Shown: one piece after another, positions 38,613 to 48,399 of the stretch | Layout of the letters: each line of letters opens with the position of its first letter | Position numbering within the stretch: the stretch's first letter is position 1 | Assembly (NCBI RefSeq): GCF_032823475.1 | Contig: NZ_CP127915.1 | Span: forward strand, 1,798,001 to 1,862,000 | DNA length: 64,000 nucleotides | Reading direction: 5' to 3' | Source: Acinetobacter sp. SAAs474 | GTDB taxonomy: Bacteria; Pseudomonadota; Gammaproteobacteria; Pseudomonadales; Moraxellaceae | Position numbers and translations under genes: made by a program | The notes under the pieces: model-generated | Database searches by the model: none | What the model was told of the DNA's origin: nothing | The model's input: only the letters and a program-made list of their open reading frames with translations

Positions 38613-40097
38613 ATGATGTCAGTTTCATCTTCTGCTTATTTTTCTCATTTAATTTTGCCGAAAGGAAAAATTAAAGATAATTTATACTGTGCATTACGTG
38701 ATGCAATTTTAGATGGACATTTATCTGCAGGAACGAAACTACCTTCCAGTCGTGTTTTAGCAGAAATGATGTCAATTTCACGTAATTCTGTATTGGCTGC
38801 CTTGGAGCGTTTATGTGATGAAGGATATTTACGGACTCAACCAAGCTCTGGGACTTATGTTGCTGATATTATTCCTGATCAACTGATTCAAACACAGCAT
38901 CATTCACAGCCCATTAAAGATTGTGCGACAGTAACATTAAATATTAATCCACATATTGCAACATTATTATCAGATTGGCCTCAGCAAAATTGGTCAAATA
39001 CAGTTAAAAAAGTATTTCATGTTGGCGTAGGGTGTGTTGATTTATTCCCTCATCAGCTCTGGGGAAAATTATTAGGGCGCGCTTGGCGGCAATCGTATTA
39101 TCAATTAGGACAATTACATGATCCACGTGGTTATTTACCTTTACGTCAGGCAATTGGTCAGTATGTCCGTACAACTCGGGGATTAAACTGTCATGAGGAG
39201 CAGATCATTATTGTAAATGGCACACAGCAGGCAATACATTTAGCAGCTTATGCTTTATTGCAACCACAAGATCAAGTCTGTTTGGATGAGCCTGGCTATG
39301 ATGCTGCTTTAAAAGTATTTCAAAGTTTTGCTATTCAGGTTCATCCGGTAAATAGCGATGAAGAAGGAATGAAAGTTGACGATATTATTCAGCGTTATGC
39401 TGATAGTAAATTAATTTATACCACACCTTCACATCAGTTTCCTTTAGGCGGAACATTAAGTTTAAGTCGTCGCTTGGCCTTACTTGAGTGGGCATCACAA
39501 CACCAAAAATGGATTTTTGAAGATGACTATAACAGCGAATTCCGTTATGGCACACATCCAATTCAGGCTTTACAAGGTCTCGACCAGCAACAGCGTGTGA
39601 TTTATGCGGGTACCTTTTCTAAAATGATGTTTCCCGAGTTTAAATTAGGTTTTATGGTTGTGCCTTATGCATTAATCGATGCATTGAGTTGGGCAAAGTA
39701 TTATACAGATACACGCAGTGCATATTTAGAACAGGTGGCATTAACTTCATTGATTAATGAAGGACATTATGCCAGACATGTACGTAAGGTTCGTAAAGCC
39801 TGTTATCAACGACAACAAGCCCTGATTGAAATCATTGCAGCTCATTTTAGTGATATTCTTGAAGTGCAACCGACAGATTCTGGCATTCATTTATTATGCT
39901 GGTTAAAAAGTCCATGGACCGAACAATACTTTATAGCACAATGCCAACAAGTCGGTTTGGCGGTACAGCCATTGTCACGATATTGCCAAAATCCAGATCA
40001 TCCAGCAGCAGTCTTATTTGGTTATGCTGCACATACGGTCGAGGAAATAAAAGAGGCAATGTATAAATTAAAAAATCAGATTCGCCATAAATCATGA
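38613..40097 (+). CDS. MocR/PdxR-type regulator (GntR-aminotransferase fusion)
   Basis: This protein of about 494 residues has a GntR winged helix (residues about 18-85, LPSSRVLAEMMSISRNSVLA) joined to a fold-type I aminotransferase domain (about 120-490). The PLP Lys337 lies in AGTFSKMMFPEFKLG. MocR proteins use PLP or its adduct with an amino compound as the signal. It is divergent from GNAT and the YggS-aminotransferase-amidotransferase genes, which it likely controls. ATG 38613 or 38616 is the start; a GTG at 38607 is less likely. Confidence 0.85.
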   Translation: MMSVSSSAYFSHLILPKGKIKDNLYCALRDAILDGHLSAGTKLPSSRVLAEMMSISRNSVLAALERLCDEGYLRTQPSSGTYVADIIPDQLIQTQHHSQPIKDCATVTLNINPHIATLLSDWPQQNWSNTVKKVFHVGVGCVDLFPHQLWGKLLGRAWRQSYYQLGQLHDPRGYLPLRQAIGQYVRTTRGLNCHEEQIIIVNGTQQAIHLAAYALLQPQDQVCLDEPGYDAALKVFQSFAIQVHPVNSDEEGMKVDDIIQRYADSKLIYTTPSHQFPLGGTLSLSRRLALLEWASQHQKWIFEDDYNSEFRYGTHPIQALQGLDQQQRVIYAGTFSKMMFPEFKLGFMVVPYALIDALSWAKYYTDTRSAYLEQVALTSLINEGHYARHVRKVRKACYQRQQALIEIIAAHFSDILEVQPTDSGIHLLCWLKSPWTEQYFIAQCQQVGLAVQPLSRYCQNPDHPAAVLFGYAAHTVEEIKEAMYKLKNQIRHKS

Positions 40098-40323
40098 ATA
40101 GCGCTGTATTTATCATGTTTATTATAGAATCCAGCATGCGGTTTCGTTATGCTCAGTTTTATGGTGCGTTTTTATCTCCTGATCAATTATCATAATTTTA
40201 AATTCTCTTATTTGATGATCAGTACACTTTATTAGCATATTAAAATGAGATAAATCGCTAGCGATCAGATATTGATAAGCGCATATTGGTATACAAAATG
40301 AATTAAAAGAAAAGGCTTGTGCT

Positions 40324-41295
40324 ATGGAACATATTTTACAATCGATCATTATTGTTATTCCGATTATTTTTGTATTGGCTTTTGGTTTTTTTGCTGGCCG
40401 TAAAAAAGCTTTTGGTCAAGAAGGTAATCCTTTAAATATTCTAAATGAGTTAGTTCTTACATTCGCACTTCCACCAGCATTATTTGTTGGTACAGTCACC
40501 GTTTCTCGGAGTCATTTAATTCATGAATTAGATTTATTTTTTGCACTTTTGGTTACTTTGTCAATTGCCTATCTGATTGGGCTTGGTCTTGCTAAATATA
40601 TATTTAAACGCAATATGGTTGAATCATCGATTGCTGGGTTGGCGGTTAGTTTTTCTGCAGGCCCTTTTTATGGACCAGCACTTTTAGGCAGTTTATACGG
40701 TATAGAAAGTGGTGTAGCGGTCAGTATGATTTCTGTGGTGATTAATGTAGTTATTGTGCCTTTGGCAACAATTATCATTAAAATGGACTTGGCTCAACAT
40801 GCTGAAACTAAAAGTTCAGTATTACATTTAATCACAACATCTTTATATCAGGCAGTATTTAAAACCCCATTTGTGTGGGCACCTTTAGTCGCTTTTATTT
40901 TGGTATTTTTAAATATTCAAATGCCTCATGTGGTGATTAATTCTCTTGAGCTGATTGGTAAGGCCACAGCAGGTGTAGCCGTATTTGTCGCAGGGATGAC
41001 CATTGCGGCCAATTCATTTAAAATTGATGCTGAGGTATTGGTGATTTCATTGCTTAAAAATATTGCAATGCCCTTACTTTTTATTGTCGTAGCTATTGGT
41101 TTATTCCATATGCCGCAACATACGTCCACATTTAATGAAGGATTATTATTAGCTGCTTTACCATCAGGCCCCATGATTGTATTACTGGCTACTCGTTATC
41201 AGCAATATCAACAACAAGCATCCACAATATTAGCCGTGACCACTATCGGTATGCTGCTTACTGTCACAGCATTAATTGTGATGATTGGAGGATAG
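40324..41295 (+). CDS. AEC-family transporter (auxin efflux carrier type)
   Basis: This 323-residue inner-membrane carrier has ten hydrophobic segments in two five-helix halves. NELVLTFALPPALFVGTV and LIGKATAGVAVFVAGMTIA are the half-repeats typical of the auxin efflux carrier family, whose bacterial members move malonate, malate or other organic acids. It stands 226 bases after the MocR gene and may be in the same regulon; the substrate is unknown. Confidence 0.78.
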   Translation: MEHILQSIIIVIPIIFVLAFGFFAGRKKAFGQEGNPLNILNELVLTFALPPALFVGTVTVSRSHLIHELDLFFALLVTLSIAYLIGLGLAKYIFKRNMVESSIAGLAVSFSAGPFYGPALLGSLYGIESGVAVSMISVVINVVIVPLATIIIKMDLAQHAETKSSVLHLITTSLYQAVFKTPFVWAPLVAFILVFLNIQMPHVVINSLELIGKATAGVAVFVAGMTIAANSFKIDAEVLVISLLKNIAMPLLFIVVAIGLFHMPQHTSTFNEGLLLAALPSGPMIVLLATRYQQYQQQASTILAVTTIGMLLTVTALIVMIGG

Positions 41296-41353
41296 TGAAG
41301 CGACGATCAAGAATGGATGATAAACCGGTCAAAAAGACTGAGAGCAGTAAAGT

Positions 41354-41378
41354 AATCACAGCAATTCATTTGCTGTGA
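41354..41378. terminator. Inverted repeat after the AEC gene
   Basis: ATCACAGCAA pairs perfectly with TTGCTGTGAT around a five-base loop, between the convergent AEC and CoA-transferase genes. No T-run follows, so it is a possible but not a classic terminator. Confidence 0.45.
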
Positions 41379-41532
41379 TCGTACATTGGCGAATGACATT
41401 CGTCATGTGATGTTTGAAACACTGTATAAATATAACCTATTTTGCGCTGAGTCGGTTTTTATGTATACGTTGTTATATGTGTCGATCAGATCATTTGATT
41501 AGTGAGAATATCCAGCTTGCTTTAAGCTCAGC

Positions 41533-42159
41533 TTATAATAAGCGAACACCCGTTGCCGCTTGAATCTGTTCAAGGCTGACATCTTTGGCTAGTTCAACCA
41601 GTTTAACGCCTTCAGGTGTGATATCCATGACCCCTAAGTCGGTAATAATACGACTGACGACCGCTTGGCCAGTGAGGGGTAAGCTACATTCGGCAACGAT
41701 TTTTGCACCACCATCTTTGGCACAGTGCTCCATCAGTACCACCACTTTTTGTACGCCAGCCACAAGATCCATGGCACCACCCATCCCTTTGACTTTTTTA
41801 CCTGGGATCATCCAGTTGGCGAGGTCTCCTTTTTCTGACACTTCCATCGCACCTAAAATAGCAATATTGACATGACCACCACGGATCATGGCGAAAGATT
41901 CCGAACTGGAGAAAAATGCCGCACCATCACGTGCAGTCACGGTTTGTTTACCGGCATTGATCAGATCGGCATCAACACTTGCTTGGGTTGGAAATTCCCC
42001 AATACCCAATAGACCATTTTCTGATTGTAGCCAGACATCGATATCATCGGGAATATAATTGGCCACTAAAGTCGGTAAACCAATGCCCAAGTTAACATAG
42101 AAACCGTCTTGTAATTCAAGTGCGGCACGTTGTGCCATTTCATTACGTGTCCAAGCCAT
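41533..42159 (-). CDS. scoB: 3-oxoacid CoA-transferase, subunit B
   Basis: This 208-residue subunit carries the active-site Glu of family I CoA-transferases in [12 protein letters not shown] (near residue 47). Paired with subunit A, it moves CoA from succinyl-CoA or acetyl-CoA to acetoacetate. The start is three bases after the subunit A stop. With 3-hydroxybutyrate dehydrogenase encoded nearby, acetoacetate is the most likely substrate, although 3-oxoadipate is possible. Confidence 0.85.
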   Translation of the reverse strand: MAWTRNEMAQRAALELQDGFYVNLGIGLPTLVANYIPDDIDVWLQSENGLLGIGEFPTQASVDADLINAGKQTVTARDGAAFFSSSESFAMIRGGHVNIAILGAMEVSEKGDLANWMIPGKKVKGMGGAMDLVAGVQKVVVLMEHCAKDGGAKIVAECSLPLTGQAVVSRIITDLGVMDITPEGVKLVELAKDVSLEQIQAATGVRLL

Positions 42160-42162
42160 GTG

Positions 42163-42864
42163 TTAGTCCTCTGCCTTGAGTGTCATTTGTTCAATACGTT
42201 TTTCCGGTGTTGCATTTAATACAATTCTATTGACATAAATACCCGGTAAATGGATGTCATCTGGATCCAGTTCACCAATTTCTACAATTTGTTCCACTTC
42301 AGCAATGGTGATTTTACCGGCCATGGCACATTCAGGGTTAAAGTTGCGTGCGGTTTTTCTAAAGATCAGATTGCCAGCTTTATCTGCTTTATAGGCTTTG
42401 ACTAAAGCAATGTCTGCAGTTAAAGAGGGTTCTAAAATATAGTTTTTACCATTAAATTCACGCACTTCTTTGCCTTCTGCAATCAGGGTGCCGACACCTG
42501 TTTGGGTAAAGAATGCTGGAATACCTGCACCACCTGCACGAAGCTTTTCTGCCAAAGTACCTTGAGGGGTAAGTTCAACTTCAAGCTCACCATTTAAATA
42601 TTGGCGTTCAAACTCTTTGTTTTCACCGACATAAGAGGCGATCATTTTTTTGATTTGTTTGCTGTGTAGTAATTTACCTAAACCAAAGTGATCTACCCCA
42701 GCATTGTTGGAAATACAGGTTAAGCCAGTGACGCCTGTGGCTTGTAAGGCATCAATTAAACGTTCTGGAATTCCACATAAACCAAAACCGCCCACGGCAA
42801 TGCTTTGATCATTAGCCACAATATCTGCTAAAGCCAGTTCTGCACTGGCAACAACTTTATTCAT
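42163..42864 (-). CDS. scoA: 3-oxoacid CoA-transferase, subunit A
   Basis: This 233-residue subunit has the CoA-binding family signature [19 protein letters not shown] near the N-terminus and [16 protein letters not shown] in the middle. It heads the scoA-scoB unit. The LysR gene at 43145 is upstream on the same strand with 280 bases between, which may hold the operon promoter. Confidence 0.86.
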   Translation of the reverse strand: MNKVVASAELALADIVANDQSIAVGGFGLCGIPERLIDALQATGVTGLTCISNNAGVDHFGLGKLLHSKQIKKMIASYVGENKEFERQYLNGELEVELTPQGTLAEKLRAGGAGIPAFFTQTGVGTLIAEGKEVREFNGKNYILEPSLTADIALVKAYKADKAGNLIFRKTARNFNPECAMAGKITIAEVEQIVEIGELDPDDIHLPGIYVNRIVLNATPEKRIEQMTLKAED

Positions 42865-43144
42865 CCGTATTTATCCTATTTCCTTGGTGTTGTTATACTT
42901 ATATGTAGCATTGGTTGGCTGATTTGAGAAATTGAATATTTTAAACATATAATAAGAAAAATTGATTAATCCTGATGTTTAAAATTCAATGATTAAATAC
43001 TTGATGGCTGTATCATTTACAAAGTCTGGAGCTGCTAACATGTCAAATTTCATCAGAAGTTTATGCTTGATGAATTTTAAATAGATCAGTGATAAGGTAT
43101 ATCACGAGTAATATATCTGCACGAATACTTTTTAAATCAAAATC

Positions 43145-44047
43145 TTATACGGTTGGATCGGATGAATCATGATAGTGATCAAGTAAGGTTTTAATAAATG
43201 CTGTTGAGATATTCGATAGATCAAAATCTTTTTTATAAATGACGCCAATTGGTAAATGTATATGGTCATCTGTAATGTCAATTAAAATATTTTCTTTGCT
43301 ATCAATAAATTTTTGAAAATGACGTGGTATAGCAGTGACGCCCATATTATAAGAGACAAATTGCGATAAAGAACTAATTTGATGACATTCGATTTTAAGA
43401 TCTAAGGTTATATTTCGTTCTAGGCAGTGTTGCTCAATGACATATCGGATAATTGACGGTGTTTGTAGGGTGATAAATGGATAGGAAAGCAATTCAGACC
43501 ATGTTACGCTTTTTTGTACAGCAAGCGGATGAGATTTGGCGACAAGAGCTACAAATCCCTCATTAAATAACGGTTTAAAAATCAGTTGATCATTGGGCTT
43601 GGGGGCAAAACACAGACCAATTTCAAAAATGCCTTCTTGGATATTTTCAATAATTTTTTCATTGGTAATATCATGAATAGAAAAGCTAATATTGGCATGT
43701 TGTTTGGAAAACTGATGAATTACTTCGGGTAAGATAGCATGTGTTGCAAAAGGCATTGAAGCAATATTTAACACCCCTTTATGCAGCTTAAAGCGTTGTT
43801 TAACATCTTTTTCCATATCCTGCCAATTGGCTAATAATTTTTTAGCATATGGAATTAAGGATAAGCCCTCCGTGGTAATTTCAACACGTCGAGTATTGCG
43901 TCGAAACAACTTTCCGCCCAATTCGTCTTCTAATGTTTTAATACTTAAACTTAAGGCAGATTGACTGATACACAGTTCATGAGCAGCATTGGCATAATTT
44001 AAAGTTCGTGCCAGTACCAGAAAAGCTTTAAGTTGTTTTAATGTCAT
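43145..44047 (-). CDS. LysR-type regulator of the ketone-body locus
   Basis: This 300-residue LysR protein has an N-terminal helix-turn-helix (MTLKQLKAFLVLARTLNYAN to about residue 62) and an effector domain from about residue 90. It lies between the CoA-transferase genes and the 3-hydroxybutyrate dehydrogenase side of the locus, which it probably regulates. The inducer is not evident from sequence. Confidence 0.75.
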   Translation of the reverse strand: MTLKQLKAFLVLARTLNYANAAHELCISQSALSLSIKTLEDELGGKLFRRNTRRVEITTEGLSLIPYAKKLLANWQDMEKDVKQRFKLHKGVLNIASMPFATHAILPEVIHQFSKQHANISFSIHDITNEKIIENIQEGIFEIGLCFAPKPNDQLIFKPLFNEGFVALVAKSHPLAVQKSVTWSELLSYPFITLQTPSIIRYVIEQHCLERNITLDLKIECHQISSLSQFVSYNMGVTAIPRHFQKFIDSKENILIDITDDHIHLPIGVIYKKDFDLSNISTAFIKTLLDHYHDSSDPTV

Positions 44048-44561
44048 AATAAAGTCTTACTTAAGTTATAGCGTTCAAAAGTATAGTCGATCGCTGGATG
44101 ATTGATTGAGGTTGTCATCATGCGGTGTTTTTGGATCAAAAAATATCAGATACGACAATACAGCCAGTAATTAATCATGATCGCGAGTAATATTTTCACT
44201 GGCATAAGCCGAAGCCAATTTTGATAGGATGAATATTTAAATTACGGCATGATTTTCAAATATGGCAAGCATGATTGACTATGACTTTCCCACAAGCCAT
44301 ATTAAAAAAGACATAAAATAAATTGTACTGCATCACTTAATCATTTTTAGATTAATTGATTTTATTCATTAATCAATAAATATTTTCAAATAGCCAAAAT
44401 CAATACATCGATTATAGTTGCCGATAGTCACAATGATTACGCTTTATTGTACATCCGTTATTCTTTAGACAGTAAATTGTGACACAACATGGAAAAGAAT
44501 GTTCCACGGTGCAATAAAAAGTTTTCATAAAGATAAATATACTCAGGAATGGAGTCGAGGT
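44048..44561. other. Non-coding gap upstream of the permease relic
   Basis: These 514 bases hold no gene that I can support. An inverted repeat (TTGATT at 44356, AATCAA at 44371) in A/T-rich sequence may be an operator for the LysR protein. Confidence 0.4.
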
Positions 44562-44736
44562 ATGTTGGAATTAGGCATTATTTTACTATCCTTATCACGG
44601 TGCTGTGATGACTTTACTTGCTGTTGCAGGACTTACCCATAAACAGTCTTATAAAGATATTTTTGCAATTACCATAATTAAAACGATTGCTGTTTTTGTG
44701 GCTATTGCGACATTTACTTGGTTTGGTATTGTATAA
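44562..44736 (+). pseudogene. Relic of a GntP-family (3-hydroxybutyrate) permease
   Basis: ATG 44562 opens a start-like MLELGIILLSLS. From 44593, in another frame, YHGAVMTLLAVAGLTHKQSY and KDIFAITIIKTIAVFVAIAT run to a TAA at 44734. The second part matches the C-terminus of GntP-family permeases. The middle of the gene, over 1 kb, is missing, and the two ends are out of frame. The intact gene would have supplied substrate to the adjacent 3-hydroxybutyrate dehydrogenase. Confidence 0.7.
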
Positions 44737-44799
44737 ATGAAATAAAACATGTGTTTAATTGCTATCTAAAGCGTTATAAACGAAAACAAGGAGTATAAA

Positions 44800-45585
44800 G
44801 TGAGTAAAATTTTAAATCATAAGGTTGCATTTATTACCGGTTCAGCAAGTGGAATAGGATTAGAAATTGCTAAAAAATTTGCCCAAGAGGGTGCTAAAGT
44901 TGTTATTTCAGACATGAACAGTGAAAAATGTATTGAAACAGCAGCCTTACTGAAAAATGAAGGTTTTGAGGCTTTGGCTGCACCGTGTAATGTCACTGAT
45001 GAACAGGCTTTTCAAGAGGCTATTGCACTGGCTCAACAAACATTTGGCCGTTTAGATATTTTGGTCAACAATGCTGGATTTCAGCATGTTGCTAAAATTG
45101 AGGATTTTCCAACAGAGATATATAAAAAATTATTGGATGTGATGCTGGTTGGATCTTTTATTGGTATTAAGCATGTATTACCCATCATGAAAGCACAAAA
45201 ATTTGGTCGCATTATTAATATGGCATCTATTAACGGCTTGATTGGTTTTGCGGGTAAAGCAGGCTATAACAGTGCTAAGCATGGTGTGATTGGTTTAACC
45301 AAGGTTGCAGCATTAGAATGTGCCTTAGATGGCATTACGGTTAATGCATTATGTCCGGGTTATGTGGATACACCTTTGGTCCGTGGGCAAATTGCTGATT
45401 TAGCTGCGACACGTAATGTAAGTGAAAAAAGTGCACTCGAAGATATTATTTTGGCAATGGTGCCTCAAAAACGCTTGCTGAGTGTTGAAGAGATTTCAGA
45501 TTATGCCATTTTTCTATCGAGTGACAAAGCAGCAGGGATTACTGGACAAGCAGTGGTTATGGATGGTGGATATACTGCTCAATAA
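44800..45585 (+). CDS. D-3-hydroxybutyrate dehydrogenase (SDR family)
   Basis: This 261-residue short-chain dehydrogenase oxidises D-3-hydroxybutyrate to acetoacetate with NAD. The cofactor motif TGSASGIG (near residues 13-20), NNAG, the catalytic Ser in MASINGLIGFAGKAGYNSAKHG with its YxxxK, and CPGYVDTPLV are intact. The start is GTG with AAGGAG six bases upstream. With scoAB it makes a route from hydroxybutyrate to acetoacetyl-CoA, but the permease in front of it is a relic. Confidence 0.88.
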   Translation: MSKILNHKVAFITGSASGIGLEIAKKFAQEGAKVVISDMNSEKCIETAALLKNEGFEALAAPCNVTDEQAFQEAIALAQQTFGRLDILVNNAGFQHVAKIEDFPTEIYKKLLDVMLVGSFIGIKHVLPIMKAQKFGRIINMASINGLIGFAGKAGYNSAKHGVIGLTKVAALECALDGITVNALCPGYVDTPLVRGQIADLAATRNVSEKSALEDIILAMVPQKRLLSVEEISDYAIFLSSDKAAGITGQAVVMDGGYTAQ

Positions 45586-45931
45586 TGCTTGACCCTGTTG
45601 GATTGAACGTATTGTGTGAAATTCCCCATCTATCATGCTGTGAAACGGTGTTTCTCGTTAGCTGGGGAGGGAATACACTAATCTTTTAGCTAATTTCGTA
45701 CAATTAAGCATCAATTTATGATGCTTAATCTGCGCGCTTAATGTGGTATAAAGCGTTGTTCTATATGTCCTATATTTAGGTATTGGCACCTGTTGTTTTT
45801 ATCACATTGAGCGTAAAACCTCGTCTTTTAAGACGTGGATATAAGCGAGTGACGTTAAGCAATACGACATCCTATGACGCATAGCCTCGACTTACAACGC
45901 TATACGTATTTTCTTTGTGCTATATTAAGCT

Positions 45932-47011
45932 ATGAAAACTCTTAAAATCCGCATAAAAGACAAACACGTTAAGGCGCTTAATCAATTAGCGTTAGAGGTT
46001 AATTTTGTCTGGAATTATGTAAATGATTTGAGTTTTAAGCATTTAAAAAGAAAAGGTGAGTTTCTTTCTGCATACGATATTGCTAAGTACACAAAAGGTA
46101 CATCAAAAGAATGCAATCTTCATAGTCAAACAGTGCAAGCTGTTACAGAAGAATTAGTTATACGCCGTAAACAATTTAAAAAAGCTAAATTAAATTGGCG
46201 TGTTAGTAATAAAAAATCGGCTAGACGTTCTTTAGGATGGATACCTTTTAAAAAGTCCGCTATTCGATATGCCGATGGTTTTGTTCAATATGGTAAAACT
46301 CAATTCAAACTATGGGATAGCTACGGATTAAGTAAGTACACAGTTAAAACCGGATCGTTTGTAGAAGATAGCCGTGGGCGTTGGTACGTGTGCCTTGTTG
46401 TTGACTCACCTAAACAAGATAAACCAAGTGCAACTGCAACTAAATCAATTGGTATTGATCTAGGCTTAAAGGATGTTGCTACATGCTCGGACGGTACGAT
46501 AATTAGTAATCCTAAATATTATCGTCAATATGAGCAAAAACTAGGGATTGCACAACGGGCAAAGAATAAACGCCGTGTACGTGCGATACATGCAAAGATT
46601 AAAAACAGCCGTCAAGATTACTTGCATAAGGCAAGCACTAAGCTTGTTAAAGAAAATGCAATGATTGTTGTTGGTAATTTGAGTGCTAAAAAACTTGTAA
46701 AAACTAAAATGGCTAAATCTGTTTTAGATACAGGGTTTTCAGCATTTAAAACAATGCTCAAGTATAAATGCGAGAACGCGGGAGTATTGTTTGAAGAAGT
46801 AAACGAAAGTTTCACAACCCAGATTTGTTCGTGCTGTCAGAAAATATCTAGCAATAGTCCGAAAGGTAGGGCGGATCTTGGAATAAGAGTATGGAAATGT
46901 GAATGCGGTAGTATAAATCAACGTGATTTAAACTCCGCAAAAAACATACTTCTTACGAAACAGTGTTTCTCAGGACATGAGCGTCTAGCTGTAGGAATCT
47001 CCGTCCTTTAG
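45932..47011 (+). CDS. tnpB: TnpB RNA-guided nuclease homologue
   Basis: This 359-residue protein has the TnpB layout: an N-terminal WED/REC-like part, a RuvC domain with Asp176 in SIGIDLGLKD, a zinc finger with CSCC and KCECG cysteines, and the final RuvC Asp332 in NQRDLNSAKNIL. TnpB cuts DNA guided by an RNA from the element's right end. The usual RuvC-II Glu (EDL) is absent: the site reads VVG248-NLS. Glu292 in VNESFTTQ, just before the zinc finger, is a candidate substitute, as reported for some TnpB groups. Full length suggests it is intact. Confidence 0.85.
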   Translation: MKTLKIRIKDKHVKALNQLALEVNFVWNYVNDLSFKHLKRKGEFLSAYDIAKYTKGTSKECNLHSQTVQAVTEELVIRRKQFKKAKLNWRVSNKKSARRSLGWIPFKKSAIRYADGFVQYGKTQFKLWDSYGLSKYTVKTGSFVEDSRGRWYVCLVVDSPKQDKPSATATKSIGIDLGLKDVATCSDGTIISNPKYYRQYEQKLGIAQRAKNKRRVRAIHAKIKNSRQDYLHKASTKLVKENAMIVVGNLSAKKLVKTKMAKSVLDTGFSAFKTMLKYKCENAGVLFEEVNESFTTQICSCCQKISSNSPKGRADLGIRVWKCECGSINQRDLNSAKNILLTKQCFSGHERLAVGISVL

Positions 47012-47028
47012 GTCGGAGAGGATGTCAA
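46880..47028 (+). ncRNA. Probable omegaRNA at the right end of the TnpB element
   Basis: In this family the guide RNA scaffold is made from the end of tnpB and the right end of the element. Here a strong hairpin (46998-47019) is followed by TGTCAA at the boundary, and the guide would begin at 47029. The 5' boundary is a guess; the RNA is inferred from family knowledge. Confidence 0.4.
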
Positions 47029-48399
47029 TGGATGATGCGTGTGACGGAAACGTGCTCCCTGATGATGGTCGGGGAGTAAGGCACCTTGACCAAATAGTTT
47101 TTCACGTAGCGTACCTGCAGTATATTCTTTGGGATAGATACCACGATGTTGTAACTCTGGAATCAGAAACTCGACAATATCTTCAAAAGATTGATGGGCC
47201 AAAATATAAGCCAAGTTAAAGCCATCGATACCTGTATATTCAATCCACTGTTGTAGATGATCTGCAACAGTCGTTGCTGAACCGACGATCACAGGTCCAT
47301 TGCCACCAATACTGGTCCAACGTGCGATTTCTTCAATCGTCCAGATTTTATTCTGATCTGCTTCCACATAGGATTGCAGCATAGACTGAATGGCATTGGT
47401 TTGAATATATTCAACATGATCTGTTGATTTAAATTGTGAAAAATCAACTCCAGACCAGCCAGAAGCCAATGTTAAACCACCATCATAACTTGCATATTGT
47501 TGATATTCTTTAAATTTGGCTTGAGCTTTTTCATCTGTTTCATCCACTACAATGGCTAACATGGTATAAATTAAAACCGCGTGAGGATCTTTACCCACTT
47601 CAATCAGATTATGACGAATGCCTTCAGCGAGTTTTTTTACGGCGTTTTGGGTGGGTGCAGAAATAAATACACATTCAGCATGCTGACTGGCAAATTTTTG
47701 CCCTCGTGCAGATGCACCTGCTTGGTATAAAACAGGAGTACGTTGAGGAGAGGGCTCACAAATATGAATACCAGGTACAGAAAAATATTGTCCTTCATGA
47801 TGAATTGGATGAACTTTGCGATAATCTGCAAAAATCCCCTGTTGTTTATCTCTTAATACCGCATCATCTTCCCATGAACCCTCCCATAATTTATAGAGTA
47901 CTTCTAAATACTCATCGGCAATATCATAACGATGATCGTGTCCTACCTGTGTTTTTAAGCCCAGATTTTTAGATCCACTTTCTAGATAAGAGGTCACAAT
48001 ATTCCAGCCTGCACGACCTTTGGTAAGGTGATCCAAAGTACTCATACGACGTGCAAAAGGATAAGGGTGTTCAAAAGAAATCGAGGTCGTGACACCAAAA
48101 CCTAGATGTTGAGTGACGGCTGCCATTGCAGGTACAATTTGTAATGGATCATTGACTGGAACCTGAATGGCGCCCGTTAAAGCATGTTGTGCTGATCCAT
48201 GATACACATCATAAACACCTAGTACATCAGCAATAAAAACACCATCAAATCGTCCGCGCTCTAAAAGTTTAGCCAGATCAGTCCAGTATTCTAAATCTTT
48301 ATATTCTGTAGAGCGATCCAAGGGATGGCGCCATAATCCAGGGGATTGGTGGGCAATACAGTTCATTTCAAAAGCATTAAATCGAATTGGTTTAGCCAT
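47008..48399 (-). CDS. Flavin-dependent monooxygenase, NtaA/SnaA/DszA type
   Basis: This 463-residue luciferase-like monooxygenase uses reduced FMN. Motifs include FNAFEMNCIAHQSPGLWRHP, GVTTSISFEHPYPFARRMST, GRAGWNIVTSYL and YQAGASARGQKFASQHAE, all typical of the NtaA/SnaA/DszA group acting on organosulfur or amino-polycarboxylate compounds. The start ATG 48399 replaces a longer A/T-rich extension. The TnpB element sits at its 3' end and supplies the last few codons and the stop (TTGACATCC reversed gives the end of the frame). It is divergent from two DszC/SfnB-like genes. Confidence 0.82.
   Translation of the reverse strand: MAKPIRFNAFEMNCIAHQSPGLWRHPLDRSTEYKDLEYWTDLAKLLERGRFDGVFIADVLGVYDVYHGSAQHALTGAIQVPVNDPLQIVPAMAAVTQHLGFGVTTSISFEHPYPFARRMSTLDHLTKGRAGWNIVTSYLESGSKNLGLKTQVGHDHRYDIADEYLEVLYKLWEGSWEDDAVLRDKQQGIFADYRKVHPIHHEGQYFSVPGIHICEPSPQRTPVLYQAGASARGQKFASQHAECVFISAPTQNAVKKLAEGIRHNLIEVGKDPHAVLIYTMLAIVVDETDEKAQAKFKEYQQYASYDGGLTLASGWSGVDFSQFKSTDHVEYIQTNAIQSMLQSYVEADQNKIWTIEEIARWTSIGGNGPVIVGSATTVADHLQQWIEYTGIDGFNLAYILAHQSFEDIVEFLIPELQHRGIYPKEYTAGTLREKLFGQGALLPDHHQGARFRHTHHPLTSSPT

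Larger units (their letters stand above)
45811..47028 (+). mobile_element. TnpB-only IS1341-type (IS200/IS605 family) insertion element
   Basis: The element carries only tnpB; no tnpA is present, so it would need a Y1 transposase in trans. A left-end hairpin (CGTCTT at 45822, AAGACG at 45830) and a right-end hairpin (TCTCCG at 46998, CGGAGA at 47014) are the subterminal structures expected. The right end is placed at TGTCAA (47023-47028), by analogy with relatives. The left boundary is approximate. It abuts the 3' end of a flavin monooxygenase gene. Confidence 0.65.

Noticed and set aside
45586-45810. A second insertion-sequence end between the dehydrogenase gene and the TnpB element
   Set aside because: A G-rich patch near 45665 looked like an IS end but there is no matching hairpin or partner repeat.
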